Part shown: piece by piece, positions 15,001 to 25,466 of the stretch
How positions within the stretch are numbered: position 1 is the stretch's first letter
Layout of the letters: each line of letters begins with the position of its first letter
From: Cocos nucifera
Lineage: Eukaryota > Streptophyta > Magnoliopsida > Arecales > Arecaceae
Assembly: GCA_006176705.1 (NCBI GenBank)
Contig: QRFJ01006018.1
Coordinates: forward strand, 130,001 to 194,000
Direction: 5' to 3'
Length of the DNA stretch: 64,000 nucleotides
The notes under the pieces: model-generated
Databases searched by the model: none
The model's input: only the letters and a program-made list of their open reading frames with translations
What the model was told of the DNA's origin: nothing
Translations under genes and position numbers: made by a program

Positions 15001-18000
15001 TGTTGAGGCCAAGATGGAGTGCACAAGATAAAGGCTGCGGTTTGGAGATGCTACTATGGAGTTCTAGTCCAACAAGGACTCCTCATCATCAAGTTCAAAT
15101 CTGATAGCCCCAAGGTACCACGACCCAAGCCCTGATTCTTAGGGTGTTGGAAGTGGAAGCTCAAATCTGGAGGTGCGTCCCAGGTCCCTAGAAACGAGGG
15201 GGGACACGAACTAGGTCACTGCACAGGATTCAGGGTGCGCAACAACCTAGAGCATGAAGTTTGCAGCCCCTAAATAGTCCGGATCACCATGGACTCTTGC
15301 AGAGGACTTTGTCGTAGGTCTCCTCAGGTCCACTCAGGTGCACGGCGGCCCTAACATTAATGCATAAGTATGTAGATGTAGCACTCATGCAGGGTAAATG
15401 TAGAATATACTAATAATCATGCAAAGAACCCACATTAGTAAGAGATTTAAAAAGAAGAATCACGGACATCCATGCAATGACGAATGCAAACAACTTTATT
15501 TCCCAGTGAATATTAAGTAAACATGGCAGTTCAAATAATAACAATAATATAACTGCTGAGCACCATGATACCACTATAGCCAATATACCATAACAACCAT
15601 AATGCACAGCTAAATGATTACCTTGTAAGTAAACAAGTACCTACCATAAGAAATATTGCAAGAAGAATAATTTCCCCCACCACCCCTACCCCCTCGCCCT
15701 TGCAACCCTGGCCTCCACCTAGAATCAGCAGGCTCCCTGTTCTGCACAAAGTTAAAAAGCAATTATTTAACAATTTCATCCAAATCAGCAAACTGCAGGC
15801 ATGACACATTTACCAATGTAATTTCTTCTACTGTATGGTTTTCTTACAATTTAAGAGATCACCAACTACTCAGATTTGAGCTGCTAGTTAGTAAATGACA
15901 TAGTAGCTCATTAGGAAACTCATTGACAAACTTGATTGAATCTAAGAAGAAAAAATACAAACTTACGTAGTAAAATTAATTCCTTAAAGATTTTATAATT
16001 ATCAAGGATAGGGGTAAACAACACTGAAATGCTAATGATGCAAAGTATTTTAGACATAAAATATCAACATTTTGATGTACTGTCTGGACCAGCCACAGAA
16101 GACTCAACATATTCAAGCAAACAAGTCTCTTCTGAAACAGCAACAGCCAAGGTTCAAAGTTGTTGAGAAGCTTTGATTGTGTAAAAAATTTTGAATCATG
16201 AGCAGTCAAAACTATAGAAGAAATAGTCATGAAGTAGGTTTGGTAATCAGCAGGTCTGCAGCCATAGTTCACAAAATCAACCAGATGAATGTTATTACAG
16301 TGACATGTAAAGGTCGTTTCACTATGAGGTTGACTACGAAATTGCAAGCCAGCTGTTCATTACGATATAATACATTTCATGAATTACGTCTAAATCAACA
16401 GAAATCAAATTTTAGCAGATCTTCACCAGTGTTAAGGCTTAGAAGTAAGTGGACTCATGACAACCTGGCAAGGTTCACCCAACTTATTCCCCATGATCGA
16501 CATAAAATGTAAGCATTAGTTGTCAAATTTTATAGTACCAATTCAAGCCCATGCAGCCACACTGTCTAATGCAAAATTAGACCAGTGCTACAACATTATA
16601 GCTGAGAAGTAAGTAAGAAACAAAGGAAGCAAGAAGATACAAAGAAGAAGATGAGATCAAGAATCCGCAAAGAGGAGGAAAAATTAGAGTCCAGTCCAAC
16701 AGGTTAGTTAATCCATAATTCTTCACAATTTTTGGGAATGACCTTGCTCCAAAAACAAATGTCAAGATATTTTAACAAAAAATTATCCCCTGATCTAATA
16801 AAACTGATCCTAACTATTCTTTTAAAAAAATGCAAAGTAAAAGTGGCCTCATACAATTTAAACTCATATACTGATTGCATGTTCAAATTTAAATTATTTT
16901 TCAAATTTGAGTTTTAAAGAACAAAGGAGTCCAAGTCTCTTCCATTTAAACATGCAATAAACCATTTTAAGAGAATACAATGCACAATGGACAAAGTATC
17001 AGAAGCACATTTAATTTTAAAAAAAAAAATATATTTTGATTAAGTGAAAATGAAGAAGCATAGACAGTTTCAATCTGATGGCTTTCTTACTCAGCTACTG
17101 TGCAAAGATCAAAACGAAGATTTGAATAATGAATAAGAAAGAGCCATAGGGAAAGCAATACCTCCTTTTTCCTGCCACGCTTCCTCTTGACCTCATGAAA
17201 GGGATCTGGAATATCATCAATTTGTTACCACTTCACTACATTAGAATGTCACAACACATGATAGTAAGCTAATGCATTAGATACAAGATTCCACACTGGA
17301 CATAAAATCATAATATACATATGCAATCTCCTTTTAAACACCAAACAGATAAAATAGAAATGATTTTGGCAACATAAAAACCAATCTGTAATGCATCAAT
17401 ATTTACAAAGAAAAGCCTCTCAGGATATTAGAAAATCGTCCAAGTAAATACCACTGGTTATATTAACTTGATCAAAAAAGGCATGTCATTGACTTGCAAG
17501 AATCAAAAGGGGCACAGATAATAAGAACCTGAGCTTAAGATTATTATGCATCAAATCTGACTTCACACATTTCAATATATGTTTCAGTCTACTGAACTGA
17601 TAGCAAGTACAAGAAAGTCATTAACAAAAACACGAAGTTCCTAATAGAAAGACTTGCTTGATTTATCAGTCGACAAACAGCAGACCCTCCCGATGCCGAA
17701 CAGAAACTGCTGCATCCACATCGGGTCAAAGTTGTCCGACATGCGAGACAAATCAGCATGTTTTTCCTACGAGTCAACTTGCTGGGATTGAATGGGTGCT
17801 TCAGATCAAGAATAGCCATCAATTGTTACGCAACAAAATTCAAACAACCTTACTCAAATAATACTTCCTAGAGTGAAATCTATCAGATCCGTGACTGAAA
17901 TCACGTCACGGTAAGACCAACTTGGATTAACATAACGAGAAGTCATCAGTGACATGCAAAGAACGAGATGCCATATTGTGGTACTGGAAAGGGCGAAAAA

Positions 18001-18602
18001 TCAATAATCCAGCTCAAATTTTAAGGACAAAATTAGCAATTTCTACTTAAAGTGAACAAAGATTAAGCCATATTCTACAAATAAATAAATAAATCTTAAA
18101 TTGATTCAACTAAAGATACAAAGAAAACCCATCATGTTATTGATTAGAACTTCTTGAAATAAAAAAGATACGGACAACCATAAAAATAATAATAACAATA
18201 ACAAAAAAACATGAATCAACGAAAAATAACCACAAAACTATCAACCGGAGCTCGATTTATGTGCCAAATCATCGTATCCCATCAAAACGACGCATGTCCG
18301 CCACCAAATCAAGCCCCGTAAGCCCGAATTGAGACCGGGAGACGACCCGTGGAGAAAAGAAAAACAATGGGCAGAGAAAACGCAGCAGAACAAAGGAAAA
18401 GCAGAGGAGAGAAAGAGAGAGGAAAAAAAAGGGAGAGGAGACCTTGGAGGAGGAGCTTATGTGCGGTCTCGTTGGGATCCATGGAGCACTCCTTGAGCAT
18501 TGCATATATCTCCTCGTCGCTGTAGCTCCCGGCGATCTCCTTGATGTTCTGGATCGTCCTCCGGACGCTGCTGGGAATGGAGATCCTAGAAGAACTGCTC
18601 AT
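61..18602 (-). CDS. GIP1: GBF-interacting protein 1-like (GIP1 family, DUF1296), 10 coding exons
   Basis: Plant nuclear protein of the family that binds G-box-binding bZIP factors and promotes their DNA binding (family knowledge). Coding exons, 5' to 3' on the minus strand: 18602-18443, 17205-17162, 15741-15645, 14172-14040, 13186-12588, 9699-9309, 8262-7959, 6810-6652, 6101-5601, 357-61. Every junction is GT/AG, phases agree, and the sum is 2,685 nt (894 aa plus TGA at 63-61). Residues about 8-68 are the DUF1296/GIP1_N domain (SIPSSVRRTIQNIKEIAGSY, then a KRKRGRKK basic stretch). Next come a Gly/Arg-rich RWRP...GRGGRGGGG patch, long Ser/Gln/Pro-rich disordered sequence with a poly-Ala run in exon 9, and the conserved C-terminal block VWIPTPGRDVSSLQAGSFYN. 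The start is chosen because it opens the DUF1296 domain. The exon 6 acceptor is ambiguous by 3 nt (9699 or 9696). Length is normal for the family, and nothing is broken. Confidence 0.93.
358..5600 (-). other. Last intron (intron 9) of the GIP1-like gene, 5.2 kb
   Basis: This is the longest intron of the gene. It separates residues 796 and 797, and flanking exon sequences join in phase 0 to a family-typical protein (KENNANIDGQQ / SEVPTVWIPTP), so no exon appears to be missing. It is AT-rich with A and T runs. It contains a GTACCGGTATG-type interspersed repeat near 3340-3490 and a C-homopolymer near 3800-3825. No ORF in it resembles a known protein. Confidence 0.75.
3340..3495. repeat. Interspersed repeat rich in TACCGTACCGG / GGTATGCC motifs
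   Basis: Alternating TACCG, GGTAC and GGTATG words (for example ctcgtaccggtatgcc and catacgtaccg-like words) give a dense run unlike the surrounding AT-rich intron. Looser matches occur near 1235-1370 and 11040-11085, so this is probably a dispersed, decayed repeat. Class and exact ends are not determined. Confidence 0.4.
6102..9308 (-). other. GIP1-like introns 6, 7 and 8 (with exons 7 and 8 between them)
   Basis: Intron 8 is 6102-6651, intron 7 is 6811-7958, intron 6 is 8263-9308. They are AT-rich introns with simple repeats: an AAT run near 7738-7753 and a trinucleotide aac/aat stretch near 9208-9232. No mobile element with recognisable ends was seen. Confidence 0.7.
10209..10313 (-). mobile_element. 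Truncated Au-like SINE in GIP1-like intron 5
   Basis: Read on the minus strand, the segment shows the Au SINE pattern: a tRNA-like 'aaggttgctccattgtga', then 'ggaggtcatgggtttgaaac' carrying a box-B-like element (gGTTtGAAaC), then 'cctctctgcaggagtaaggc'. The usual 3' part after 'taaggc' is shortened to a few tens of bases. It lies in the same orientation as the gene. The family assignment is from memory of the Au consensus; target duplications were not resolved. Confidence 0.65.
11323..11430. repeat. Foldback hairpin with a perfect 17-bp arm
   Basis: TGCCAACTTCACTTATT at 11323-11339 is repeated in exact inverse orientation at 11414-11430. The intervening sequence, T-rich on the left and A-rich on the right, can extend the stem. 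The folded RNA would be about 108 nt in the intron. It may be a small MITE end pair, a decayed foldback element or a chance hairpin. Confidence 0.7.
13187..14039 (-). other. GIP1-like intron 4
   Basis: AT-rich intron of 853 bases between exons 4 and 5. Nothing else was recognised in it. Confidence 0.75.
14489..15356 (+). mobile_element. Solo LTR (868 bp) inside GIP1-like intron 3
   Basis: The sequence begins TGTTGG and ends CCTAACA, a TG...CA terminus with a short imperfect inverted repeat. It is flanked on both sides by the 5-bp direct repeat TTAAT (14484-14488 and 15357-15361). This is the signature of an LTR retrotransposon insertion reduced to one LTR by recombination. A TATA-like run (about 14792-14812) and an AATAAA-like signal near 14838, followed by a CT-rich tract, suggest transcription in the plus direction, antisense to the host gene. 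No internal coding sequence remains. Confidence 0.88.
15742..18442 (-). other. GIP1-like introns 1 and 2 (with the 44-nt exon 2 between them)
   Basis: Intron 2 is 15742-17161 and intron 1 is 17206-18442. Both are AT-rich. A stretch near 16410-16490 vaguely resembles a decayed tRNA-derived SINE but cannot be supported. Short AAT/AAC microsatellites lie near 18080-18210. Nothing else was recognised. Confidence 0.7.
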
Positions 18603-18900
18603 CTTGGCTGGTAGGGGAGAGGGAGGGGGCGGGAGACGGGGAGCGGGTATTTTTCAGGAATAGCAGGCCAGAATGGGAGATTTTGGGGGTTTTGAAATGT
18701 CTTTATGGAGAGACGATAATAGAAAAGAGAGAGACAGAGGGACAGAGAGAGAGGACCGGCTACAAGGAACCCCTCACCAGTTTCCCCTGATGAGTGGGTG
18801 TTAAGACGGGGGCACGAGGCAGTCATGTTTAAAGTTTTCCTGGTCTTTTTTCGGGGCGTGCTGCGGGCTCTGATGGGCAATTAACGGAGACGAACCAAAG
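18603..18900 (-). promoter_or_regulatory. 5' UTR / proximal promoter of the GIP1-like gene
   Basis: Upstream of the start codon on the minus strand, 18720-18760 is strongly pyrimidine-rich (CTCTCTCTCTGTCCCTCTGTC type), as in plant core promoters and 5' UTRs. No convincing TATA box was seen. A 93-codon frame starts at 18880 and ends in TGA at 18601-18599, overlapping the main ATG as ATGA. It would be a uORF if the transcript starts upstream of 18880; the start site cannot be placed from sequence. Confidence 0.5.
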
Positions 18901-21045
18901 GGTTGCTGTCTCAGGCTTTTGCTTGTCCGGTTTCTGTGCGATGGTACACGTATCTCGTGGGCTCAGATGCCCGTTGGTTTGAATAGCCCCCGATGGTGTC
19001 CCTTGGAGGTGGGCCGGGGTGGGGATTGGTCATGTAACGTGGTAAGACAAGGGCCTGGTGCGAGTCCCAAATTTAAACATGAAATGTGATTGAGATTGCT
19101 GTAGGAACTGGATCTAATCAGATTTTATTTAGCAGGACAAAAATTAGTTCAAACGATTAGTTATGGTTTCTTACATCTTCGTTGAATTAAATAAATATAT
19201 CGGCGAGGTGGGAGTCCAATATTTTGGAAACTAAATGTGATTGAGATTGATATAGGATCTGTATAATTATACATGGCTAGATTGGATCTATTCCGATGTT
19301 ATTCGGCCAGACAAAACTTATTTTGAAAGATTGGTTATGGTTTCTTACATCTTCATCAAACTAAATAGATATCTCTAAAACTTAGATCCTTAGCTAGTAT
19401 TAACTAGAAATATATCAAGTTGGACTTGGCTCCGATCATACCCGCTTGCAGGCCCTGCTAGAGATGAATCTAACATCGAAGTGATAAATTACAAGTAGAA
19501 CAATTTCATATCTGAAATTACTTAAGCTATCTAAATTCACATAATTATAAAATTAAAGGAATGATGATGATGATGTACTGTTATCTTTTTCTAAAACATG
19601 CATTTTAGACACTGAAACCATAAGATCCCATAACAGTGCAAGCAGTGAAATAATACAAAAATAAAAGAGCTAACTTTTGTATTTGTAAATATCTTTTGTT
19701 TAATAAAATATATCTTTCCATGTAATGATATGTCCTTTGTGTGTTGGAAACTTCAGAATTAAAGGTACGCTTACGCGAATTAAACCGAATGTGAAACAAA
19801 GGGTTGTGCTTTTAAAAAGGGAGTCTAGGTTTGCTTCCGGATGAAGCTACCTTGCTTCATTTCTCTCGCCAAATATGCAAGGAGATTAGAGAGCTTACAA
19901 ATCTATCCTGATATCCTTTTTCTTTGTCTGATTATCCATCAATATGCATCACAATGTAATGAGGGTAAAGGCAGGGAGTAGTGGACTCTAATGCAACTTG
20001 AGTACAATATTTCTTGACGAAATTTAAGAATTTGTTTGGTTGGAATCTATTAAATTATAGGATAATTTTGATTAATCATTAATCTAAAAAAATGATTATG
20101 AAAAAAATATTTTTTACTATATTTGATTGATACAAAAATTATTCTAAAAAATGATACTAAAAAAAAAATTACTACATTTATTTGAAGGTAATGTTACACC
20201 GAAATATGACGAAGTTTATAAATATATCTTTTAATATAAAATAATTTTTATATTAAAATAGTATTGTTATCTTCAATTAGTTTTTATATAATGACTATAA
20301 TTACATAGCTTTTTGGATAGTGCTATCTCTATTTTAATTTTTTTACAAAAATTTTTTATTAAATAAATTTGAAAAGATATCAAAATAAATTTAATGATTA
20401 TAAATATAATTTTATTGAAGTATTTTTGTCAAGTATGGATTATCACTGATAAATTTACTAAATACTAACCTCCATAGAATTTATCCTCTCTTCGAAAAAT
20501 AAATATAGGGCTCACCAATTTTATTACCATCTCTTTCTTTCATTTTTAATACGACAATGAAAATCTAACATAAGATTCATCTTCCCATGCGAAATTATTC
20601 ATAACTAAATGGACCTTAAGATTAATAAATCAACCCACACCTATCAACCCATCAAAATCCCCAAGATATAAATTTAGATTAATATATGTCAACACAAAAT
20701 TAGCCTACTCATAAACGCATGGATCTTGTTTTGGTCCCTTGTACTTAATGAGTCATTAAAGATGGATCAACTAGGAACCAACCAACACTGGGACCAATGT
20801 ATCTCTATTTTTTTTCCTATTAGGTTTAGTTCAACTATTAAAGAGAAAAAATAAAGAGAGAGATAAGGGATTATAGAGCAATGAATATAATAAATAACAA
20901 GGTCCAGATGAAGGTTGCTTTTGTATTGTTTTATTATTATTAAAAACTTTTTTAATTTGAGTAGGATTATTTCTTGTTCTCTATCTTATATCCACACCAC
21001 TTCACTTAGGCCAAAGCCTAGGTCTCGAGAGATGGCCACTGAATG
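18901..21045. other. Intergenic region between the GIP1-like gene and the transposon block
   Basis: No gene was recognised. It holds a diverged direct duplication (about 19076-19215 and 19228-19378). Around 20030-20470 is very AT-rich and opens with 'gaatttgtttggttgg', a sequence common in plant MITE termini, but no matching second end was found. The ORF near 20915-21217 has no recognisable similarity. Confidence 0.5.
19076..19378. repeat. Diverged tandem duplication of about 150 bp
   Basis: Both halves contain 'aatgtgattgagattg' near the start and end with the same 'ttatggtttcttacatcttc' string followed by an 'aaataaata/aaatagata' block. They differ at many internal sites, so the duplication is old. 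Confidence 0.7.
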
Positions 21046-21199
21046 TGGAATTATACTTGGATCTTATTTGGAATTGCTGGTGATAGTGAAATTTTTAAAG
21101 TTTCTAAAAATAGAACTTCTAGGAAGTAGAGCTTTTAAAAAAAGTTGTTTATTATTTGATAACTACATTTATAAAGTATCGTGGAACTTTAACACCCGT

Positions 21200-21460
21200 T
21201 TGATTATCAAATTATAAAAGTACTTTTAGTATGACAAAATGATCATAGAGAACATTGCATAATATTATATGGTAGAATATAATAAAATATAATATATATT
21301 ATTATATAAATATATTATATATTTTAATATTAATATAATATATTATAATATTATTATAGTATAACATAATATCATATAATATAGCATATTATTATAATAT
21401 AATTAAAAAATTATCATATAATATCATAATAATACAATACATTGTAATATAAGATTATCT
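21200..21460. repeat. Extremely AT-rich TA/ATT palindromic stretch
   Basis: About 260 bases are nearly all A and T, with many TATAATATTA-type inverted words. It lies next to the PIF-like transposase remnant and may be part of its subterminal region. It has no coding potential. Confidence 0.6.
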
Positions 21461-21827
21461 TTATTGTGTAATATAGATGCATGCAATCATACTTGCAAAA
21501 AATGAGATTTTATTATTATTTTCTATCCAATGCTTTCTCTACTCCTACTTTTTTTTATACACAATAAAATAATATTAGTGAATATAGATAAATCAAATAT
21601 ATATTTGATGTCAATATATTTATAACAAATTCTACAATATGCATTGACCGTTAACATCACCAAATTGTTTTACATTCTTGATCTGGTAGTAATAAACATG
21701 CAAGATGTAAATTTTTTTAAACCCAAAATATGAATGATATGAGATGAAATCCATCTTACATGTATAATTTTATGAAAAAAAAGTCTACGAGTCATAAGAA
21801 GAGTAACAATATGATCATACAGAACAT

Positions 21828-22600
21828 TCATCTCATAGTTACTGATGCTCGACTTTGCTTCGAACTCAGTTCTTCTTGTGATTCACTAATCTCTAAACAA
21901 TCTGAATGGAGTAGATCTTCATTATCATCATAAGGCTGAAACTCAAAGTCTTTAATTACATGATTTCTAATAACGTTGTGAATAGCCATAGAAGCCATCA
22001 CAATTTGAATTTGTTTATAATAAGAAAAGTTAGGCATTGTACTCAATATTCTCCATCTACTTTTCTAACATCCAAATATTCTCTCAATAGTACATCTTAG
22101 TGAGGAATGTGCATGGTTAATGTCAATGTCAAAAATCCGATAGATGATATCTTTCCCCTTTGTAAAGCCCCATATATCATGAGATGTGAGGATATCTTAT
22201 ATTCACTAAGTAATGTTTTTCTTTATAAATATATATATGATAGAATTTAATAGTTATGCATGAAAGGTAAAATATATGCCTACTATTATAATATATTTAG
22301 TAAAAATACGTACATCTAGGTGGGTGTGGAAAGTTGAGCTCTTCTTTATGTATAGCCTCTAAGAAAATACAAGTATCACGAGCAGTACCCTCTCATCCAG
22401 CCCAAACAAAAGTAAGATACATGTCAAAATCACAACATGCCATAATGTTTTGCATAGAAATCTCTTTTCGACCAATATATGGTATTTGCTTAGATAGAAA
22501 AACTTTTACTACTACATGGGTACCATCAATTGCTCCAATGTAATCTTTAAAATAAGGCCACCAATGATCATCATCATGAATTTTAAGGACCTAATAATTT
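21828..22600 (-). pseudogene. PIF/Harbinger (HARBI1-like) DDE transposase pseudogene
   Basis: Reading down from about 22590, the minus strand encodes VLKIHDDDHWWPYFKDYI then GAIDGTHV (first catalytic Asp of the DDE_Tnp_4 family). It continues with FVWAG*EGTARDTCIFLEA (second Asp), YPHIS*YMGLYKGERYLSDF, and HSSLRCTIERIFGC*KSRW (the Glu in TIER is the third acid). It ends with an intact tail (STMPNFSYYKQIQIVMASMA...) with stop near 21828. At least two stops replace conserved Trp codons (TGA at 22395-22393; TAG near 22070). About 22140-22330 includes an intron or inserted AT-rich sequence. The N-terminal part is missing. Normally such enzymes cut and paste elements with 3-bp TWA duplications; this copy cannot make a full protein. 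Confidence 0.85.
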
Positions 22601-23535
22601 AAAGAATTTAGGTTACATATGATTTTAGAAAAAAAGAAGAGATTGATTAGTTAATCATAATTAATCCTTCTACTGACTTCACCAAGTTAAATCAAAGAGA
22701 ATAGAGATAAGTCAGCCTAGGGGCACCTAAATCAGTCACACTAATTTACCTAATTAACATGGATTAGCATAAATCATCAAGTGATCTAATCAAAATCTAA
22801 TCCATCTTGCCAGCCAGGTAAGTGAGATTGAAGAGAGGGATATGCCATTAACTCATCATAGAGCGAATCTATGCAAGTAGCTCCTAATTAAAAACCATCA
22901 GTCAATACTACCAAACTTACCTTAAACACCAATTGGTTAATTAGTTTTGGACTCGATCAATCTAATAATTCGGACTCGATCACTAAGCCAAAATCAAGTC
23001 TATTTGGTTCTTATTAAAGACAGACCAACTACAACTATTACAATTAATCTAGACTATCCTTGACCTAATCTAAAATAATATTTTATTAGATTTGATCAAC
23101 TACTCTTGTTTAGTCTATTCTTTAATTTTAATATTAGGTCTAACCTAATTAATAGACCTGATTCTAACTAATCCATTAACCCATGTATTATATAATTGTC
23201 TTAAGATCTTTAATTCATAATGTTAGATCCTAATAAACAACTCTTAATTCTTAATTAAGTATAAGGCTGATGGATTAGGGTTCAGTACCTCAAAACTAAT
23301 TTTTATACATAAATAAATTTTAAAAATAAACTATAAATTAATTTAGATATCATCTAATATATTTATGATTTAAGTTTATAGATCAGAATATATTAGGACA
23401 ACCTCTCTATTATAAGAGGTAAATCTTACAACGGAACATCCTTATAATCAGTATGTGTAATCATTGATTTTATTATTTTTAGATTTTTATCAAAGAAAAT
23501 TATTTAGATCTAATCTAAATAATCAAAAAATAAAT
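22601..23535 (-). other. Non-coding leader remnant of the minus-strand LTR element
   Basis: AT-rich sequence between the PIF-like pseudogene and the TRIM-like element, with many CTAATC/TTAGAT words. On the minus strand it would lie downstream of the PBS at 25453-25465, so it may be leader of that retroelement. No gag or pol similarity was seen. Confidence 0.35.
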
Positions 23536-24238
23536 TGATAAGGATATCATCCATCACTATTATTGATGCAGATCTATATATATTTTATTTTTATATTTTA
23601 CTTGGATGTATGTATGGGTGTATAGGAAATGGATGTATCTTCTTGTTTTCAGCTCATGCACACATCTTAAAGCATAAGATGTATCAGTTTATTAGATAGT
23701 TAGCTTGTTAGAATTTTATTTATTATTTTATTAAAAATTTATTAGGAGATTAGAATCTGTTAATTTGTTAGGGATTAGTTAGGAAGTTGAAGTTTGTTAG
23801 AAATTTATTAGCAGGTTGAGAGTTTGTTAGAAGGTTAGAGGATTATTAGAGATCTATAAATAAGGCCATGAATCTAAATAAAAAAAAAAAGAGTTAAATT
23901 TTTGGAGTGAAGAACTTAGGTTCTTTTCTACCATTTCTTAGATTTTTTCTTTCTTTCACCTCGACAAGTTCGATGCCGTTCTTTTTCCTTGACAAGTCTT
24001 GTGCCATTCTTCTCAAACCCAGCAAGTCCTATGCTGCTCACCTCTAGGATGAATTTTTCAACTTTTTTTCCCTCATCTCCTCTGGGATGAACTTTTTCAA
24101 CTTCTTCCTCTTTCCTTTTTACCTCAACCCTCGTATATTTTATGGAAGAAATCCCATAGTTATCTTCTTTTTTTTATCCTAATCCAGAGTGACTTCTTAG
24201 CTCACTCACAATCCTTCCTACCATCTTGTTCCGCATCA
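23536..24238 (+). repeat. TRIM-like element, 5' LTR
   Basis: TG...CA-bounded LTR with the TATA box near 23855, directly followed by the Met-tRNA primer-binding site. Differences from the other LTR are scattered substitutions and small indels. Confidence 0.88.
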
Positions 24239-24709
24239 ATTTTGGTATCAGAGCATAGGTGAATTAGGATGTTTTGAAAAAAAAAATCTAGCTCCAAGCT
24301 TTTAAGGTCCTAATCCTCAAATCCTTTTCCTACTTCAAACTCTCCTCCCCACCTCCACTGCCAACCTCCATAAGCTTTCCATCTGCTATCCTGACTTTCT
24401 CAGCACCTACTCGCTTTTGCGTCTATCCACCTCCACCGTCTTGCACCATCCGCCACTGCTCCAAGCAATCTTTTCTAGCACTTCCTCCACCATAACTTAT
24501 CCTGTGATGACTTCGACGGCCTACTTCCGATGACACCCTCGACGACCTTCCTCGCCTTCATCACACCCTTCGTCATCTCACCTCTGAAGAATTTTGCACA
24601 TTCTTTAAAGCAGATCTTCATCCTCTTACTGACTTCTAGCTTAAGCTGCATCAATTTTGGAATCAACCCAGACTCAACAGGGTCGAGTTTTTTCCACTCT
24701 AGAAAAAAT

Positions 24710-25411
24710 TGATGAGGACATCACCTAGCACTATTATTGATGTAGATCTATATATATTTTATTTTTATATTTTACCTGGGTGTATGTATCGGTGTATAAA
24801 AAATGGGTGTATCTTCTTATTTTCAGCTCATTTACACATCTTAAAGCATAAGATGGATCAGTTTGTTAGATGGTTAGCTTGTTAGGATTTTATTTATTAT
24901 TTTATTAAAAATTTGTTAGGAGGTTGGAATCTGTTAGTTTGTTAGTGATTAGTTAGAAAGTTAAAGTTTATTAGAAATTTATTAGTAGGTTGAGAGTTTG
25001 TTAGAAGGTTAAAAGATTGTTAGAGGCCTATAAATAAGGCTATAAATCTAAATAAAAAAAAAAGTTAAATTTTTGGAGTGAAGAACTTAGATTCTTTTCT
25101 ATCCTTTTTTTGGGTTTCTCCCTTTCTTCCACCTCAACAAGTCAGTGATGTTCTTCTCCCTTGGCAAGTCCTGTGTCGTTCTTCTCAAATCCAGCAAGTT
25201 CTATATTGCTCACTTTTGGATGGATTTTTTTAACTTCTTTCCTCTTATCTCCTTCAGGATGGGCTTTCTTAACTTCTCCTTCTTCCCTCTTTACCTCAAC
25301 CCTTATCTATTTTATGGAAGAAATTTCATAGTTATTCTCTCTTTTTTTATCCTAATCCAAAGTGACTTTTTAGCTCACTCACAATCCTTCCTGCCATCTT
25401 GTCCCACATCA
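24710..25411 (+). repeat. TRIM-like element, 3' LTR
   Basis: Second copy of the LTR, nearly the same length as the 5' copy. The polypurine tract before it is poor (agaaaaaat), which is odd for an element that must have been reverse transcribed. Confidence 0.88.
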
Positions 25412-25466
25412 TAAGTTCATACATGCATATGTATCATGTTATAAACAACCTAGGCTCCGGTACCAT

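Larger units (their letters stand above)
23536..25411 (+). mobile_element. TRIM-like non-autonomous LTR retrotransposon (1.88 kb)
   Basis: Two direct LTRs, 23536-24238 (703 bp) and 24710-25411 (702 bp), are closely similar. Both begin TGAT(A/G)AGGA and end (C/G)CATCA. Four bases after the first LTR is TGGTATCAGAGC (24243-24254), the standard initiator-Met tRNA primer-binding site. The internal region is only 471 bp with no gag or pol. Flanks are TAAAT (23531-23535) and TAAGT (25412-25416), a target duplication with one mismatch. Each LTR has a CTATAAATAAGG TATA box (near 23855 and 25027) and a CT-rich tail. It must use proteins of another element to move. Confidence 0.88.

Noticed and set aside
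16410..16490. Possible second SINE in GIP1-like intron 2
   Set aside because: Only a short 'caaggttcaccc' similarity; no box A/B pair or target duplication.
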